Assembly: GCA_030770545.1 (NCBI GenBank)
Contig: CM061107.1
Location: forward strand, 832,001 to 896,000
Direction of reading: 5' to 3'
DNA length: 64,000 bases
Source of the DNA: Macropodus opercularis
Lineage: Eukaryota > Chordata > Actinopteri > Anabantiformes > Osphronemidae
Positions 52,001 to 63,400 of the stretch are shown piece after piece (within the stretch, counting starts at the first letter, position 1; every line of letters begins with the position of its first letter). The notes beneath the pieces were generated by a model that did no database searches, was not told the DNA's origin, and saw nothing but the letters and a program-made list of their open reading frames with translations. Both the position numbers and the translations under genes were made by a program.

Positions 52001-55000
52001 CGTTGGTTGGAAAAAAGGGAATAAAATTTCTACAAATTCAACACGATTTCAGTTTGAGGGACAAGGCATAGGAGGTGTAACAAGCAGAAATCTGAATCGA
52101 AGTGGGTCCTTTATAGAGCTGCATGCGTTTTAATGTGCACCGGCACATTTTAGTATATGCAGGCATTACTCAGCTTCCTCTCACATGTAGGTTCATTCAG
52201 GTTTCAGGTTCAAGTTCAGCTGAAATGTCTTCAAAGTGATGACTGGAATGAAACCACGGCGGCATGTTCAGCTGCCTTAAAGGGCTAAGCTACAAAAATA
52301 AAGTCAGAAGACACATAATCCAAGGCATCGATTTGCATCAGTCGAGCTAACATAACATGAAGCAATTTCCCAAAGTTAAAATGCTTCCAGTGAGATCGTG
52401 TGTAACTTGTCAAGACAAACCTAAGTACAGGTCAGTGGATCTAAATTCACTGCTGCAGTAACAGTTCACCTGATGCAAGGCTTTAACTGCTAGAACTGAA
52501 TAGAACCTCAGAACTCAAACATCTTACTTTACTGGTCTACATTAATGATGCTGCTCCGTTTCTCTGTGCTATAAAAAGGTTTCCAGGCTCTTAGGTAATC
52601 AATAGACATCCAGTCAGCCCGATCCGAGAGCCGGGGAACGACAGACCATTAGCAGGCTCATAAATAAGAGAGACGCTGTTTGAAGATGCTCAAAGACGAC
52701 TCAGTCCTCCTCCGCATCCCACCACGAACAACCTGAGCCAAACTCCTGAGCTCTGCTCTGCCCACACACAGTCCTGAGTCATACTGGGCGTAGGAGTAGG
52801 GCCAACCGCGAAGCTACATGTTCTACACCATCGCTTGTTCAGATGCACGCACAGCCTCCCCCGGTCTGATGATGCCAAAGAACAACACTTCAGTCAGACC
52901 TGATGTGTTAACATATTCTACATATGATTCACTCGCATCCAATAAATATTTAGGATCTTTAAGATGGGTAATATGTTCCAATATGAGTTTATAAAGAATG
53001 TATTAATGGTTAATGACGTCTCCCAACGCACCTGCAGATCCATTAAACTGCACCAAAGGCACGTGTTGGTGGAGGGTCCTTCTACACATGCGATGCCCTA
53101 GACAGTCTTTACAGAAGCAGTACAGTGTGGTACTGGTTTATAATATCTCCAGCAAGTAATCTGCTACAATCTGCTTTGACTATGTTCTGCAGAATATTGA
53201 CATTTACTTGTCAGTTAGTCTTTTGCTTTCTCTCTTTACTTTCCATCCATTTCGATTCGCAGCAGATTCCACCGTTTTAAAATCTTTCCCATAAGGTGAA
53301 AGTGTAGCCAACACCCAGAAGGAATCCAAACACGGAACCTTTGGCAGCGGCGTGTGTGAAATGTGTGTGTCTCACCTTCTTATGTGCGCTGAAGATCCTT
53401 CGAAAGGTGTCTGGATTCTTCTCGGCCGGTTTGCTCTGGGGCGGCCTCTTGGGAGGTCCAGCCACCACCCTGAGGCCTTCCTCTGAGAAGTCCAGGATTT
53501 CTGCTGACAAAATGCAAACTTAACTAAATTAAATGAAACCTAATTTCTTCATGGGTGAGCACTGGGCCTTGGCGAGTCTCACCTGCTCGTATCCTGCTGC
53601 CCTGCTTCTGAGAATTCTTCTTGTTCTCTTTGGCTGATGGTTTTCTTTCTTCTTGACTGTCTAGCCTCTCAAAGGGATCTGGCACGTCATTGGACGATGT
53701 GTCTTCCACGGTAACCACCGGGGTTTCCTTGGCAACGGGAGTCTTCACTGCCTTCCTCCTCTCTTTGGAGCCATCGTCGTCACTGTCAGCTCCGTCGCTG
53801 TCGCTCATGTCGTCAAAGCCAAAGTACTTGATTTTGTAACTGGACCGACCGTCTGTGCTGTCTGTGCTGTTTTCCTCCTGCTGAACCTCGGCGTCTTCGA
53901 AACCAAACAGATCCAGCTTATTGTCCTTCTTTGACTTGGTTTGGGTTTGTCTAAACCTGGAGGGAGGACGAGTAAACGTTAGGAGAGTCATTGTTTACGG
54001 CCCCTTTTCCAATTAAATGCAATAAGCTTTTTACACCCAGCTGCACTTCTGGAATAGCATGAAGTAACATATGACCACTATCTGCGAGCAAAACGTAGAT
54101 CTGATTAATTCATCCTCTTTTGTGATGAGCAAAATAATCTATTAGTGTAAAACTCAGTAAAAATAAACTGAATTTGCAGCATTTCATGGATTCTGACCAA
54201 CTTTCCCTGGCAATAAGGAATAGTTTCACTTTGATCCGTCAGCTATCAGCTTTACCTCCCAAAAAATTAGTGTGTTTATTGTCCTTGGCAAAAAGGAAAG
54301 TAAGAATAACCACCGTATATATTAAGAGTCAACGTGCACCAAAGGCTTTAAACTGAAATCAGACCAAAATGAAAAACCGCTTTAACCTTGAACCTCCTGC
54401 TATGAGGTGAATGTATGAAAAACTAAATGTGATCAGCAAAGTTCAAAAAATAGTTTTCCTAGTGATGAACCATTGCTGCATCTGTGAGCAGACACAAATG
54501 TGTATTTAAACCTATCCGTGTTATTTTGGTTTGTCAGTCCAACCAATCAGACATCAAGCCACAACTTTATTTAAATAGCTGTGAGCCACTATACAGACTC
54601 CAGGGGTGACAACGATTTCACCTTTGTCTCCATTTAATCGCTTTAATGAACTTGAGTTGCAGAACAGATCTTACAATGCGACAGTCTTAGCTGTTCAGAT
54701 AACAGACAGATAGAGGGATGCCCTCAGGCTCATCAGTCTTACCTTGTGGTCTGTGGTTCCGACTTCTTCCGCTGCCATCCTGCTTCTTCCAGCTCAGTCG
54801 TATTGCCAGAACCTGAAGTACTGCTACCGCTAGAGGGCGCTGCATCGCTGCTAAACTCCTCCACCCCTTTGTCTTGGATAGTGACGTTGCACATGGACAC
54901 AGAGGAGGGATGCAGGACTGTGTAATCTCTTGTTCTACCTCTTCCCCTTCCACCGCCTGTTGTTTTATTACTGCTGTCAGATACAGCTGTGGGAACGTCT

Positions 55001-57519
55001 GTGCCAAAAACTGTGCCTGCAAAGCTGCTCGAGTCCGAGGATTTGCCAGAGCCCTGTTTGTTAGGCCTCCTGTACGTCCGACAGTTAGAGTTCCTGCTAG
55101 ACACCTGGGAGTAGTCCGACATCTCTGAGAGAAAATCTGAGTCGCCCCCTAGGTCTTCACTCTCAGACGGACTTTGGAATCGTGGAGGCGAGGGGGGCTT
55201 CTCATTCTTATCGAAGCGGCCAACAGCGATACCTGTTGATGCCCAGGAAAGCGTGGGAGCAGGGTTGCGAGGTTCCTCGCTGGGTGAGGGTGGACGGAGG
55301 CCCATGATGGCATCCCATGAGTCATAAGTGGACTCAGCCTTGGACCCGGTTTTCAAGGTGGTCGTCTGTGCTAAGGGCTTCCTGTCGCTCTCAGAAGCGT
55401 TTTGGTACCAGGAGTAGCTGTGTTGGTTGTCCAGCGACGTAGAGGAACTCTGCTGGGTCTTTCCTATGAAATGGGAAACAGAAAGAACTAAATACTATAA
55501 AATACTAACTGATTTAGTTTAGTCCTGTGTATGTTTTTATCAAGCTATCGTTACATTACATATTGTACAATATACTGGCAACAATTAAAAGCTGCTCTGT
55601 GTGGGATTTGTTGGGTTTAGTGGTGTCAGGTCTTAAAGCTCACTTGTAAAGTGCCTTGAAATAACTGTTGTTGTGAATTGGCGCTATATAAATAAAGTTG
55701 AATTGAACTGATAAAGACATTGTCACTGACTTGACTCATATAATACAGCAACAACATGTGCACAGTTTGGCTTAAGGTTCAATCCTACAACTTGAAAAAA
55801 GGGGTTTACATAACAACTGCACCTTTACACCAGAAAGAGGTCACACACGCACACACAGCTGCCGAGTCTTTTTCTACTTGTCCTATTACTTCAAGGAAAT
55901 CAAAAGACTATAACCCCACATGTGCACCTTGCCCATTTTTGCCTCAACTGACAGCAAACAGGTGACAACACTGGACACGTTGCTCAGGCCACAGACAGGA
56001 AATTGCTTCACAGAAGCACAAAATCTGTATCTGCTTCAAACGAGAACTGTGGTTTCTTGACGCCTTTGCTGGCGCAGCAGGAACAACAGAAAGTGGGCCA
56101 CTGAGCATTTTCACAGCGTCAGACATGCAAATTTCACTGAAGTTTAACAGATACATTCACACAACACATTACTCTAGAACAGTCATTAACTGGCATAACT
56201 GATCTAGACTATAAGCGCTTTCACTCCTGCCTCCATCTTTCTTCAGTTATAGTCCTCCAGGACTGGGTTCAGCTCAGATTTCACAAAAAGGCAGCAGTTA
56301 CCCTATCATGTAAGTATAGTTTGTGTTTAACTCCATTTTGATTCTCCAAAAGAGATTAAAGGAGGATTCAGTAAAACAATAAAAGGCTCGATACGTGTAG
56401 AACATTTACATCATAAAGGCAACTCTATAAAATCTTCTGCCCTACTGTCTTGTCATAAATATCCAGTAAGAGTGGCATCAGTTAGCCGTTCTAAGGGAGT
56501 TGTTTGGTTAAGGCTGTGTCATTTAAACTGAATCAACATTGCAGGCTCAGTAGCAGATAATGCAGTTGTTGAAGGCCCGTTTCATTTGGACTTCAGTGCT
56601 ATCTGTTAATGATGTGACACTGAGGTAGTAGAGGAGATCACTCAGGTGCAGAGTGGTCTGCATCTCTGGCAGGTAGCCAGCAGAGGTCACGGAAAGCTAA
56701 CGCTAAGTGAAGCAGAACTCAAAAAACAGCTGTGAGAGGACAAACAAACCATTTCCTCTCTGCCGTTCAGTCAAAAAATGATCTAGCTGAAATACAAAAC
56801 TCAGACTGCTGACTGAAACTCACTCAAAGTGATTAATAGTTGCTTTTAAAGCCCAAACGCAACACACAACCTTATTCTTCCGATTTGTGCAATGTTACAA
56901 TACCCAGTTGAAACCATCAAGCACAGTCCACAGAAGCATTTACTCTTAAAGAGAACAGTAACACTGTCATAAATCACATCTTAATTATATAAGTACAGAG
57001 GCAGTTCATAGAAAAACATCCTTGTGCATTACCTCTGCTGGAAGTGCTGCTGTTGAAAAACTGAGCGGTGTCCTCCATCACTCTGGGTTGGCTCCTGTCA
57101 CTGGTCAGCCACGAGTCCCCTTGAGCAGACGCCAAAGTGTGGGACCCTCCCTGTAAGCTGGACCTGCTGCCTGTGTTCAGAGAAAGGCCTGGCCGTTCAG
57201 CCTGGGGAGGCTCTGCTGACGCCGGCTTGGCAGGTGATGCTTTGCTGCCACCACGAGATGATACCGGCTTGGACTCCTCATCGCTGTCAAAGCCAAATGG
57301 ATCCTCCGAGCCGTCCCCGCTCTGACGGGGTTTCTTGTACACCTCCAGGACGGAGTCGCTCTTGGGGACACCAGCGCGCTTGGAGCCCACTCGAGCCTTG
57401 TATGTGGTGTCTCCCCATTTGGTACTAAGGGTGCCCCTCTTGGTGGACAGGACCTCGTCAAACTTGGACGTCCCCTCGCCTCCTTTGCGGCTGTAGGTTT
57501 TACCAAATCTGGATGTCAT
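46075..57519 (-). CDS. wapl: WAPL cohesin release factor (wings apart-like), complete coding region
   Basis: Nineteen coding exons join in frame to 1214 codons (human WAPL about 1190): 57033-57519, 54743-55463, 53583-53956, 53376-53500, 51055-51150, 50811-50987, 50585-50721, 50382-50493, 49935-50180, 49623-49734, 49452-49543, 49178-49254, 47555-47691, 47343-47458, 47087-47260, 46764-46974, 46587-46675, 46268-46363 and 46075-46140. WAPL works with PDS5 in the nucleus to open the SMC3-RAD21 gate and release cohesin from chromatin, limiting loop extrusion and removing cohesin in prophase. The N-terminus has the PDS5-binding YSR motif (9-11) and three FGF motifs (75-77, 420-422, 448-450). The C-terminal half, from about residue 600, is the helical WAPL domain, ending [10 protein letters not shown]. 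All introns are GT-AG; the donor after 49623 is weak (GTTCGA). Against human, the NRAEDSICLADSKP region is shorter, as seen in exon 47555-47691. Teleosts can have two wapl genes; which one this is cannot be told. Confidence 0.96.
49147..49170. repeat. (TG)n/(CA)n microsatellite beside a wapl splice donor
   Basis: About 12 TG units on the plus strand. On the wapl strand it is a CA run starting seven bases after the last base of exon 49178-49254, directly after the GTGAGTG donor. Confidence 0.95.
55600..55712 (+). mobile_element. Short fish LINE/SINE 3'-tail fragment in wapl intron
   Basis: GTAAAGTGCCTTGAAATAAC followed by TTGGCGCTATATAAATAAAG and TTGAATTGAACTG is a tail found very widely in teleost genomes at the 3' end of retroposons. 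The 5' part was not recognised, so this is a truncated copy. The exact family was not assigned. Confidence 0.55.
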
Positions 57520-57536
57520 TGTTGCATCTGTGTCAT
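57516..57536 (-). CDS. Short upstream ORF overlapping the wapl start codon
   Basis: In the 5' UTR of the first coding exon an ATG at 57536 opens a six-codon frame (MTQMQQ) whose TGA overlaps the wapl ATG in the sequence ATGA. A second in-frame ATG lies at 57527. Such overlapping uORFs commonly lower translation of the main frame. The reading is direct; use in the cell is not shown. Confidence 0.4.
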   Translation of the reverse strand: MTQMQQ

Positions 57537-57541
57537 ATTCT

Positions 57542-58700
57542 CTGTGGCAGAAAAATAAGGGAGCAGAAACATTTATGAACTACAAACATATTTCATATTC
57601 AATATAATCTTTTCTAGTTACTGGACTGGAAAGTGCTCAAGCTGTTAGCTAATAACCTACATATATTCTATACAAACTCGATCAATAGCTCATTACATTT
57701 TTTAAAAATCTATTAAAACGAGACATTTTTACTCAAGAATCGTCCATTGGGGTTAGACTGTGTCCGTTCACTGAACAGCGGCAGTCGGTGACATGTTCAG
57801 CGGCCAGATCGCAGCGCGCTACCACAGAATTAGCCTCAGCATTTCATTACATCATTATTTCTGTCATTTGCCTTCGCGCCGTGATCGTACAGATCAAGCT
57901 TAGCTGCTGCGGTGCTGGGTGTAAAAACGGTTCGCTAACAGCTCGAGTACCCGCTGGTTTGACATAACAAGGCTAACGTTAGCTTACCAGGACGATAGCA
58001 TAGCTATTACTGGAAACGACCAAATGGGCTGACAGCAGACAGCTTGCCCGCGTGCGAGTTTAACGATATGTGTATTGGGAATAAATATATTACATCATAT
58101 TCTAAACTAGCAGTGGCCAAGAGTAGTAGCTCGAGTATTGTATTAGCATTAGCTTAGCAAACTCTCAGCAGAGTGGACGCCAGCCGTCACTCCACCAAAC
58201 GGCTAGCTCGTTAGCTAACAGCTAACAATAACTACAAGCTGACATCGTGTCCCGCCACAGGCAAAGAAATACAAACCTAGACAATGTTACTGGTACACGA
58301 TCATCGGCTGCTGTCGGCGATATTACTTAGTTGATGAGCCAAAGGGTCGATCTTCACAAATCACACTCCAGACCCGACACGGCCGTTGAAGTCGGACAGG
58401 ACCGGGCCTGCTTCCCCGATTCAAGCTGCCCTGCACAGTATAAACAAGGCCCAGCAGACGCGTTAACAGGCGATTCAATGGGCTTGAAAACACGCAGAAG
58501 ACCGCAGGTCCGGGCAGCCTGGAAAACAGACCGTTTATAGCCCCATCCAACAAAACCGAGTCTCACTTTCAGTCTAAATCCAACTCGATTGTCTCCTTAG
58601 GATTGCGACGAAAGTCTCCATTGGACTCCGCCACTGCGTAAAGTTAACCGGGGGTAAAGATAACGTCCCCGGAACCTAAGTAATCGATCCTTGCAAATAA
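57542..58700 (-). promoter_or_regulatory. wapl: wapl intron 1, 5' noncoding exon and promoter region
   Basis: The first coding exon begins at an acceptor just above 57541 (CTGCCACAG). Upstream there is a GTAAGC donor after 57988 and a weaker GTTTGT donor near 58275, either of which could end the noncoding first exon. The region around 57950-58620 has CpGs and GCTAACGTTAGC-type motifs and no coding frame with a domain, consistent with a TATA-less promoter. Confidence 0.4.
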
Positions 58701-59033
58701 AACAGGGGTAAAGAAAATGTAACCCCTCAAAGCGGTATAGCATTAATTATGCAATAATTTATATTATGTCATTATATATAGTATCGTGTATTCAATATAG
58801 TATCTATATATTATTCCATAACACACGAGTGTACTGCATAAGTCTTTATACTTATTACTTTTGTTTTATTTTGACATGTTTAACCGGAATTGTTGGTAAG
58901 CATCACTGTGAATTTTACCTTAGTGAATTCATCACTATTTTACAAATGCTGCGTTCAGGTGTTACCTTTACATTCGTAAAAATGTAACTATGAAGAAAAT
59001 GACGGGGGCATTTGAAACATTGTCAGATAAACA
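58701..59033. other. Intergenic, AT-rich
   Basis: AT-rich spacer between wapl and the TRIM gene. Nothing recognisable seen. Confidence 0.6.
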
Positions 59034-59039
59034 TTTATT
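59034..59039 (-). terminator. Poly(A) signal of the TRIM gene
   Basis: Plus-strand TTTATT reads AATAAA on the minus strand, about 140 bases downstream of the TRIM stop codon. Confidence 0.65.
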
Positions 59040-59177
59040 GAACAAACAAACTGATCACACACAGTAAACTCAGCATTGGTTAAATAAAACCTTCAGCTGA
59101 TGAAAACACATTCCAGCCCTACCTGCAGGAATCAAAGCACTAAAACGCTCCTATTTCTACTAAATGTATTAATCGTC

Positions 59178-60584
59178 TTAAATGTTTCTGTACTGTTCAC
59201 TGTACACTGTCACAGAGACGTTTAGAGGCAGGATTTTCAGAGGGAGTCCATCCCTAGTGCAAAGATATGGATACAGTTTTTCAGTGAAAGCGTGTGTGAA
59301 GGTGTGAAGGTGTGTATTGGTATCAAGCTTGAGGAACGACAGCTCTCCCTTGTCCCAGTCCAGACGAACGCGGATCCTCTCGACCTCGGTCACTGGAAGA
59401 GCGATGTATTTCTCTGTTGGCGAGTACGCTCTGTATCCAGCATCACTGAATCCTACGCTCCACACCGTCGACCCCACAAACCCTTGCCGGCAAACAGAGT
59501 CTGCTAACAACCCAACCTCCCACTCTTTGTTGTCTCTGACCTCAACGTCCCAGCTGTGAGACCCAGAAATGAACGCTGAGCCCAGGACAGAATCCCAGTA
59601 CTCGAACCTCTCTGGGTTTTCAGGAACACGCTGCCTCTTTCCATGCCTCACGCTGATCAGATCCTCAGACAGGACGAGTTCTGCATTAGCCGTGTTTGGG
59701 TCAAGAATCACAGGAGTGTAGGAGACCATGTCCTTCATCTTGTTCCAGATGTTGAAGGTCAGGTTGCCCAGGTGTTTCGTCACCTCGATCAGACTCCTCA
59801 AGCCCAGCTGTGGCGCCTCCAGCGCAGACTGCTGCTGGACTCGTCCCACTGCACCTTTGTATTTCTGAAGGAACGATACATCGTCTGCTCCGAGCAGCTT
59901 CAACGTGGCATCAACAGTGACAGACAGAGCGGACATCTTTCTGCTTAGATCTTCAAACTTCACCTTCATCATCTGAGTCTTTTCTTCCTCCTCCTCCCTC
60001 AGAGCAGTCATCCTGGCCTCCTCCTCGTCTTGCAGAAACTGATGAAATCTCCTGAACTCCTCCCTAATCTGCCTCTCTGCGTTTTGAAACTGGAACTTAA
60101 TGTGATCTGCTGTTAGGTTCATGTTTACATGAACTTCCCTGAAATCCTTCATCTTGTCCTGTAAGGCCTTCAGAGCGTTGCCGAGCTCTCCTCTGAGGTC
60201 CTGTGCAGCTTCTCTGATGGGTCGGAACCTGTGGTCACTGTGCATCTTTGCATCTCGGCAGACGACGCAAACCGGCTGCTGATGGTCCAGACAGAAGAGT
60301 TTGAGCTTCTCAGAATGCAGACAGCAGAAGGCCTCTAATCCTAGTGAGGCTCTCTGATCTCTCTCTTGTTCAAAAGCCAGACACAGGTTCTTCAAAGCCA
60401 AGTTACAAGGCGGATCGCTCCAGTTGGATTTTGCCCGACACACTGGACACTCAGGTTGTAGTTTCACTCCCCACCAGCTCTGCAGACAGCTTTTACAGAA
60501 GCTGTGGCTACACGACAGGAGGACGGGGTCTCTAAAGATGTCATGGCAGGCAGGACAGCAGAGATCATCTGGAACAGAAGCCAT
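59178..60584 (-). CDS. TRIM-family E3 ubiquitin ligase (RING, B-box, coiled coil, PRY-SPRY), TRIM35/A33-like
   Basis: One uninterrupted frame of 468 residues contains all TRIM parts in order. The C3HC4 RING is at about 10-49 (C10-x2-C13, C25-x-H27-x2-C30-x2-C33, C46-x2-C49). The B-box2 is at about 87-122 (CCLHSEKLKLFC then CVVCRDAKMHSDH). A charged coiled coil spans about 125-240. The PRY-SPRY is at about 290-468, with DPNTANAELVLSED, a PERFEYWD segment, HSWDVEV, EWEVGLLADS and VRLDWDKGELSFLK. All RING zinc ligands are present, so ubiquitin-ligase activity is expected. The PRY-SPRY should recognise a target, as in other TRIMs, many of which act in antiviral or inflammatory control. Fish genomes hold many intronless TRIM35/zinc-binding-protein-A33-like copies, so the exact orthologue is not named. 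The ATG at 60584 sits just before the RING, as usual. The coding region shows no breaks. Confidence 0.94.
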   Translation of the reverse strand: MASVPDDLCCPACHDIFRDPVLLSCSHSFCKSCLQSWWGVKLQPECPVCRAKSNWSDPPCNLALKNLCLAFEQERDQRASLGLEAFCCLHSEKLKLFCLDHQQPVCVVCRDAKMHSDHRFRPIREAAQDLRGELGNALKALQDKMKDFREVHVNMNLTADHIKFQFQNAERQIREEFRRFHQFLQDEEEARMTALREEEEEKTQMMKVKFEDLSRKMSALSVTVDATLKLLGADDVSFLQKYKGAVGRVQQQSALEAPQLGLRSLIEVTKHLGNLTFNIWNKMKDMVSYTPVILDPNTANAELVLSEDLISVRHGKRQRVPENPERFEYWDSVLGSAFISGSHSWDVEVRDNKEWEVGLLADSVCRQGFVGSTVWSVGFSDAGYRAYSPTEKYIALPVTEVERIRVRLDWDKGELSFLKLDTNTHLHTFTHAFTEKLYPYLCTRDGLPLKILPLNVSVTVYSEQYRNI

Positions 60585-62900
60585 TTTCCTTTAAGCAAAG
60601 TTAAGGAAACCCGACGGGCAGACCGGAGGTGGTGTCGCTCCCTCCAGTAGAAGGACACGTTGATGCTGAAGCTGTGTAATCGTCAGTATTCCAGATATCC
60701 CAGTTTTTCTTTGGAGGACTAGTCTTCTCTAGCAGTGCAACGGTGGGAAACAAGAACAGGAAAACAAGCTGTGTCAGGTGAGACGCAGAGAGGGTGGAGC
60801 TTGGTGTCCAGAGGCAGCGTTAATAGTTGCTTTGTTAGTCAGAGGCTTTGCTGGGACTCGTCCTCGTGCTCTGAGGGGCCCAGCAGGTTCTTTTTCTGGG
60901 TTGGGTAGTGGTTGTCAGTCGTTTTGCCGACATACATGATAATACAGTATGACATAAATCAGCATTGTTGCACGTTGAAACGCTTGTGTCCAGCATTTCT
61001 CTTATTCACGACACACGTGCTACTACCTGTTTTTCCAGTTGGCTTGCTCCATTGTTGTTGCCTCCATTACGTATGTGTGTGGTTGGTTGTGTTTATTAAG
61101 ATCAGGGACAAATCTCACCTCCCTGTTGGGGCTTCTTTCAGTCCACAGCCTTTTGCTGATCAAACCCCACTGGAACCAGGAACATGTTGGGCCTGGATCT
61201 GCAGCCGTGCAGCAGGACTGAGTTTCAGCTGGACCCGTGGTTTATCGCGGTAATTGAACTGATCCTTGACCTTCGTGGTGGAGGAATTCTGGTCTTTCCC
61301 GCCGCACCGACGGCGTCCTTTCTTCTTGTTTCTAGGGGGACACACACCAGCGCTGATCCCAACGCTCACGCCCTGCTGTGGTCGTCTGTTTCCTCAGAGC
61401 AGTCAGGTCGTCTTGGCACCGGGCCCCGCTTCTTCACACCAAAAGTTACTGTGGAGCGCTAAGCCTGGCTGAAATCCCTGCACGGCATTTTGTGGCGTGT
61501 GTGCCAGCACCAGCCTTCCTGCCAGCCACTAGGCTGGTTACCGTACAGGGAGGGGTCCAGTATTATGACAATGTAGAACTGATCTGCGTTTCCACAAGGA
61601 CGCCAAATGGTCCCTGAGCAGGCGTTGGATGCTGAGAGCCTGGCAAAGCTCCACGCTGGCACCTGGAGCATCCAGGCGTCACGCAGTTCTGAAGAAGAGG
61701 TTGGCACAGGGGCTGGCATCCGTGCTGACAGGGCCTTCCTCGAAACAAGTGGGCATTCAGCAGATCGCGAACGCATCGGATCAGTTCTGGCAACAACCGC
61801 GAGGACAGGAGCCAAATCACCAGCCAAGCCCATCAACTCATCTGTGGGGATGGTTCAGAGAAGAAACGGGCTTCACCAAGCAACCGCTCATGGATGGTTA
61901 GACCCTGGTTCACCTGTTTTCTGTAGACAGCACAGCCATGAAGACGAATCACAGCTGTGCCGTATGAGGGCTTACAGGGATGGATGCACCGAGCAGATTT
62001 GATATTTGCTTTTTGTTTGTCACCACTAGATGTCAGGATCGACTCACGCGTCTATTCTCTCCCACCTTTGGTCCATCCTCATCCTTCTTTCTCCTCAGGT
62101 TCTGCTTTTCCACTTTGTCTCTGTGTTACATATTTCAGGTGCTGCTCCGTCCTCCCTTCCCCTGAATGTAATGGTCACATAGGCCCAGCGTCCATTGACG
62201 GAAATTCCTTTACACCATATTTAATTCAGGCAACAATGGACACACTCACACATCAACTTAAAGCCAGTCACGGGAAGTCCCCGGCTCCGTGTGAAGCGCT
62301 TCCTTCTCTGAGGACGTTGGTCCGTGAAGTGTGAGCGTGTGACAGATTTCAGTTTGTAGGTTTACAGGGAAAACAGCATTTGACATTTTGGTGACGTGCT
62401 TTTCAGCTGCCGTGACGGGAAAGTCAGGCGTGTCGGTCAAAGATTACGTCCAGTTGATCTGTCACGAGACTTCATTTACCATCATGCCTTGCAACGGGAG
62501 GGGGCGTGCGTGGACATGCCTTCCTTCAAAATAAAAGTCTCTCAGCTAGCTCGAGTTGGAGATGTATTCAGGAGTCAGTTGTTATGTTACAGTGGAAATG
62601 AACACGTTTTTTTTTACTGTTGTAAGGCTACACGCAGGTTATGAATCTATTCAGCAAATCGTTTTCATAGCATAGCTCACCACGTGTTACGTCAGTGCAG
62701 CTGCGGACAAACGTCAACTAGGAACAAGACGCGTCTAATGACGTTCTTTCATTACACATGCACGTGGCCACAGGTTCCAATTACTCTTTTTTTTGTGATA
62801 TTTATTTTAAATCTCGGAGGTCATGGATGTTTGCAAATAAAGTTTTACTTTGAAAACCTCCCGGAAACGAGAGCGCTTTTATTTTGTACGGCCCTAGACA
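60585..62900. other. Intergenic region upstream of the TRIM gene
   Basis: The first few hundred bases should contain the TRIM promoter; no TATA box was recognised. From about 61180 to 62000 there is an unusually GC-rich stretch with overlapping short frames on both strands that looks like degraded repeat or retroelement sequence, but no diagnostic motif was found. No gene is called. Confidence 0.45.
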
Positions 62901-63400
62901 GAAGCAGTTTGTGTCTGGGTTCGTAACTTGTAGCAGGAGCCGGACCGCCGCCGCTCTGGACCCGGACAGAGCCGAACTGTGTAAGTAAAGCCGCGGCCCG
63001 GGCTGGAGGGCCCGCGTTGGGACAAACGTCTCCCAGAAGCAGGGACTCACGAGCGCGACGTGTCGGTGAAGACGGTTAATGGAGGCGGGAGAGGAAACGG
63101 GTCGACGCCTGCGGGCCCGTGACAGCGACGGACCCGGTCCGGTGCCTGTTCCGACCCACGTAGTCACCGCAGTGTCTGTCCGTTGTTGCTGAGCGCTAAG
63201 CCACAGTAGAGCAGCGGGAGCCGCGTTCAGTGTCCACGTCGTTACCGTTACCGCTTGGACAGCAGAGCGTCAGGTCGTGGCTTGTCCCACTCTGAGAGGG
63301 CGCCCTAAACGCGTCGCGCAGAGACCAGTTCCTCCAGACACAGGTGAGAGGATGACGTCATCCTCAGGAGGAAGAGGCAGGTTCGTTTCAACAGCGTCCA
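62900..63400 (+). promoter_or_regulatory. CpG-island-like promoter with candidate first exon(s) of a gene beyond the right edge
   Basis: The composition rises sharply in GC and CpG. On the plus strand GAACTGT is followed by a GTAAGT donor at 62981, and GACACAG by a GTGAGA donor at 63344. Either could end a noncoding first exon. An 18-bp palindrome with a perfect CRE core (TGACGTCA, 63353-63360) lies just after the second donor. No coding start is identified and the gene is not in the window. Confidence 0.4.

Noticed and set aside
61607..62002. 131-codon plus-strand frame
   Set aside because: No domain and overlapped by a similar-length antisense frame; considered non-coding or decayed repeat.
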